Positions 6,109 through 7,937 of a stretch of 7,937 bases of DNA are shown here, one piece after another. The stretch's first letter is position 1. Each line of letters starts with the position of its first letter. The stretch is from Candidatus Aenigmatarchaeota archaeon (lineage in GTDB: Archaea; EX4484-52; B79-G9), in the NCBI GenBank assembly GCA_023139785.1, contig JAGLMX010000022.1:1-7937 (forward strand), written 5' to 3'. Position numbers and translations under genes: made by a program. A model generated the notes under the pieces. That model was not told where the DNA came from, did no database searches, and was given only the letters and a program-made list of their open reading frames with translations.

Positions 6109-7241
6109 ACTAACACCTTTTTATATTGTTTTTCGAGCGCAAAAACCAGGGATTGAATATCTTCTTTTGAAATGTTTTTTCTTTTTTTAATCGCATTCAC
6201 GGCGCGCTCAATATCAGAGGCATCAAGACCATCCAAAGAAATGCCTTTATCAATAACGTGCTGCAGCGCCCTCTTTCCGCTATGCTTTCCAATAACAATT
6301 CGTCGTTTATGCCCTACAGTTTCAGGTTCTATGTACTCATAAGTACGCGCGTTCTTTAGCATTCCGTCTACATGGATTCCTGATTCATGTGAAAACGCAT
6401 TTTCACCAACTAGTGGCTTGTGCTTTTGCAGGGCTATACCTGAGAATTTCTGCACGGTGTCGCAGATTTCCTTTAACATTTCAAACTTCCAATTGATTTC
6501 GGGCTCTATTTTGTAAAGGTGCTTTAGGGCAACACAAACTTCTTCAATGGGCGCGTTCCCTGCTCGCTCCCCGATTCCGGTGAATGTCCCGGAGAAGACA
6601 TCAGCGCCGGCACGAATGCCCTCAAGTGTGTTTGCAGTTGCCATGCCAAAGTCATTATGCATGTGCAGGCCGACTAAACAAGAGGCGTTGTTTTTTACAT
6701 ACCAGACAAGCTTTCTTGTTGACTCCGGTGTAAGGCAGCCCACAGTGTCTGCAATAAAAAATATTCCTATTTTATTGTGTATTGCCTGAAGGAATTCCTT
6801 TAGGTAGCCTAAGTCAGCGCGCGTTGCATCCTCTCCGGCAAAATCTACTATAAGGCCGCGCGAAAGTGCGTAGTCTATCATTTCAACACTTCGTTTGATA
6901 TTCTCTTCGCGGCTGATGCGCAGTTTCTGGGTTATGTGCAGGTCAGAGACCGGTGAGAACAGGGTGGCTCTCTTAGCGCCTGCATTGATTGCAAGATCAA
7001 TATCCTCTTTTTTGGCGCGGCAAGTTGCAGAAACTTTGTCGCCGAACAGGTGTGCAAGCTCTTTTGTGACGCGAAACTCGGAGTCCGAAACAATGGGCAT
7101 GACGTCTATTATGTCGACGCCAAACTCAATTGCTTTTTTTGCAAGAATTATTTTTTCATTAAAATCGAACACTACGCCCGGCGTCTGTTCGCCGTCGCGA
7201 AGTGTGGTGTCATGTATTTGTATGCCTGAATTTGAGGACAT
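6105..7241 (-). CDS. Homocitrate synthase / 2-isopropylmalate synthase family enzyme
   Basis: This 378-residue DRE-TIM metallolyase should condense acetyl-CoA with a 2-oxo acid to a 2-alkylmalate. IHDTTLRDGEQTPG (9-22) holds Arg15 and metal-binding Asp16. GEDATRADLGYL (136-147) carries the catalytic Glu137. GLHMHNDFGMATANT (191-205) supplies metal ligands His193 and His195, then GIGERAGNAPIEEV (222-235) and FSHESGIHVDGML (283-295) with the catalytic His285 follow. Both classic family signatures (LRDGEQ-x10-K and HxHNDxGxAxA) are satisfied. The length matches NifV/AksA-type homocitrate synthases and lacks the C-terminal leucine-sensing domain of LeuA, so leucine feedback is unlikely. At 41-52 the usual GVDVIEAGFP stretch reads GVDIIDVMPIVS, one residue shorter, so substrate choice is uncertain. 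It is the first gene of an operon with a UbiA-type gene. Confidence 0.92.
   Translation of the reverse strand: MSSNSGIQIHDTTLRDGEQTPGVVFDFNEKIILAKKAIEFGVDIIDVMPIVSDSEFRVTKELAHLFGDKVSATCRAKKEDIDLAINAGAKRATLFSPVSDLHITQKLRISREENIKRSVEMIDYALSRGLIVDFAGEDATRADLGYLKEFLQAIHNKIGIFFIADTVGCLTPESTRKLVWYVKNNASCLVGLHMHNDFGMATANTLEGIRAGADVFSGTFTGIGERAGNAPIEEVCVALKHLYKIEPEINWKFEMLKEICDTVQKFSGIALQKHKPLVGENAFSHESGIHVDGMLKNARTYEYIEPETVGHKRRIVIGKHSGKRALQHVIDKGISLDGLDASDIERAVNAIKKRKNISKEDIQSLVFALEKQYKKVLV
6114..6119 (-). promoter_or_regulatory. SD site of the UbiA-type gene
   Basis: On the minus strand AAGGTG lies five bases before the GTG start at 6108 and inside the last codons of the upstream gene. It supports the unusual GTG start and translational coupling through the four-base GTGA overlap. 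Confidence 0.6.
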
Positions 7242-7263
7242 ATATTACTAATTGGCAGAAGTT

Positions 7264-7273
7264 GTATATAATA
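7264..7273 (-). promoter_or_regulatory. TATA element for the condensing enzyme operon
   Basis: On the minus strand this reads TATTATATAC, centred about 27 bases before the ATG at 7241 with no SD between. It predicts a leaderless mRNA for the condensing enzyme-UbiA-methyltransferase operon. The remainder of the 160-base gap (7242-7401) shows no gene, tRNA or strong terminator that I can see. Confidence 0.6.
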
Positions 7274-7401
7274 GAATGGTATGTATGCGTTAATTGCCAG
7301 TTCATTTAAACATATTTTATGGCTGTTTGTGTTTTTTAGCAAAATATAATGTGGTGGGGGCTTAAGAAATTCCTGCAGGTAACTGGACTTGAGTTGGCGG
7401 T

Positions 7402-7827
7402 TCAAACATCAACAACGGCATTTATTGTCCAGATTCCATTTTCATGCTTTATTTGCATTTCGTTGTATGTTATTGCCTTGACCTGTGTTTTTGTCTCATA
7501 TTTTTCACTAAGCTCGTCGCCGAGAATAACAGATTCAAGAAAATAAGTATCTTCTTTCTTCTTAATTGTGATGCTTTCAACTTTGTTAAGAGCAAAGTTT
7601 TCTGAGTCAAGAAGAAAAAGGAATTTGCCGAGGAAATCAAAGAGCAGGCTTTCTTTGTCTTTTGCCTGAACCGATATTTTTCTTTTCAGAGTTGGCTCTA
7701 CTTCTTTAGTCTCAAGCATTATGTTGAACATTGCAAGGGACGCGTTTTTGAACGCGTCTTCAAGAGTCTTGCCATATGCCCGAAAGCGCATGTCTGCTGT
7801 GTGTGGGAAGTATTCGTATTGTTTCAT
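7402..7827 (-). CDS. Archaease, RtcB RNA ligase activator
   Basis: This is a 141-residue archaease, the small protein that helps RtcB become guanylylated and turn over during tRNA splicing and RNA repair. The N-terminus MKQYEYFPHTADMRFRAYGK is the family hallmark, with the HTAD motif (9-12) and conserved Asp12. TLEDAFKNASLAMFNIM (21-37), LLFDFLGKFLFLLD (61-74), KTQVKAITYNEM (~112-123) and the C-terminal VVDV with Asp140 also fit; Asp12 and Asp140 match positions expected for metal binding. Length is normal. The ATG at 7827 gives the usual family start. A GTG at 7842 would add five residues and create a GTGA overlap with the upstream gene; neither has a strong SD. No rtcB gene is present in the window. 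Confidence 0.93.
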   Translation of the reverse strand: MKQYEYFPHTADMRFRAYGKTLEDAFKNASLAMFNIMLETKEVEPTLKRKISVQAKDKESLLFDFLGKFLFLLDSENFALNKVESITIKKKEDTYFLESVILGDELSEKYETKTQVKAITYNEMQIKHENGIWTINAVVDV

Positions 7828-7838
7828 GCGGCCACTGT

Positions 7839-7937
7839 TCACTTGTTTACAAGTTTCGCTTTTTTGATTACAAATATGCCTTCATTATCCCCGGCATTTA
7901 TTTCGTGTTCAAGAATTTTAACTTTCTTTTTGAAAAA
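7839..7937 (-). CDS. C-terminal end of an unidentified gene upstream of archaease (5' end outside window)
   Basis: On the minus strand the frame is open from the right edge to the TGA at 7841-7839 and gives 32 residues: FFKKKVKILEHEINAGDNEG then IFVIKKAKLVNK. The tail is lysine-rich, with alternating strand-like stretches (KVKIL, IFVIKKAKLV). The fragment is too short for me to name a family. Its stop overlaps a possible GTG start of archaease by four bases, so the two genes are probably one operon. In other archaea archaease sits beside RNA-modifying or RNA-ligating genes, so a role in RNA metabolism is conceivable but not shown. Confidence 0.65.
   Translation of the reverse strand, partial: FFKKKVKILEHEINAGDNEGIFVIKKAKLVNK
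7841..7854. repeat. Short palindrome at the archaease gene junction
   Basis: ACTTGT-TT-ACAAGT is a perfect 6-base inverted repeat with a 2-base loop. It covers the last codons of the upstream gene and the alternative GTG start of archaease. It could form a small mRNA hairpin near the start, or be coincidental. Confidence 0.4.

Noticed and set aside
6895..7251. Plus-strand frame of 118 residues opposite the condensing enzyme
   Set aside because: It is antisense to conserved catalytic motifs and has no promoter, SD or recognisable domain.
280..7294. GTTAAT/ATTAAC words recurring near several promoters (for example 3505-3510 and 7289-7294)
   Set aside because: The same word also occurs in coding sequence (280-285 and 5345-5350), so single copies look like chance; only the paired repeat at 1150-1168 was kept.
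7249..7299. Similar words TAATTGGCA and TAATTGCCA in the gap before the condensing enzyme
   Set aside because: They differ in one base and form neither an exact direct nor an exact inverted repeat; likely chance in AT-rich sequence.
7172..7405. Minus-strand frame across the gap upstream of the condensing enzyme
   Set aside because: It overlaps the start of the condensing enzyme in another frame, its sequence looks like translated AT-rich non-coding DNA, and it covers the promoter.

Overview
The window looks archaeal. It carries an archaease gene, a MEMO1-family gene and a single-domain KaiC/RecA-like ATPase. Several transcription units begin with a BRE/TATA-like element about 25-30 bases before the start codon, with no Shine-Dalgarno (SD) sequence between, which is the archaeal leaderless arrangement. 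Genes inside operons use GGTGAT-type SD sequences instead. The gene order is compact, and no rRNA, tRNA, CRISPR, transposon or phage gene was seen. The lineage cannot be fixed from this sequence; an uncultured or DPANN-type archaeon is possible but unproven.

Layout, left to right: (1) the 3' end of a plus-strand gene for a membrane-anchored surface protein (3-284); (2) a convergent MEMO/AmmeMemoRadiSam-B gene (281-1099, minus), whose stop overlaps the previous one by four bases; (3) a 119-base divergent promoter region with a candidate operator; (4) a plus-strand pair, a small AbrB-like protein (1219-1548) and a KaiC-like ATPase (1541-2224); (5) a minus-strand class I aminotransferase (2362-3489), followed by a possible 36-residue coiled-coil protein (2226-2336); (6) a 42-base divergent promoter region in which the two TATA elements interlock; (7) a plus-strand gene for an unrecognised 335-residue protein that reads like two tandem V4R-like domains (3532-4539); (8) a probable minus-strand operon running from a homocitrate/isopropylmalate-synthase-family enzyme (6105-7241) to a UbiA-type prenyltransferase (5299-6108) and a SAM methyltransferase (4548-5264); (9) an upstream minus-strand pair, the 3' end of an unidentified gene (7839-7937) overlapping archaease (7402-7827 or 7842).

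How the genes might work together: archaease belongs to tRNA ligation with RtcB. The condensing enzyme, prenyltransferase and methyltransferase are translationally or closely linked and may form one pathway, but no known pathway is evident. The small AbrB-like protein and the KaiC-like ATPase overlap and probably act together. Most of the window is ordinary archaeal housekeeping and metabolic sequence. The least explained parts are the tandem V4R-like protein, the AbrB-like/KaiC-like pair, the condensing enzyme-UbiA-methyltransferase operon and the small coiled-coil gene.
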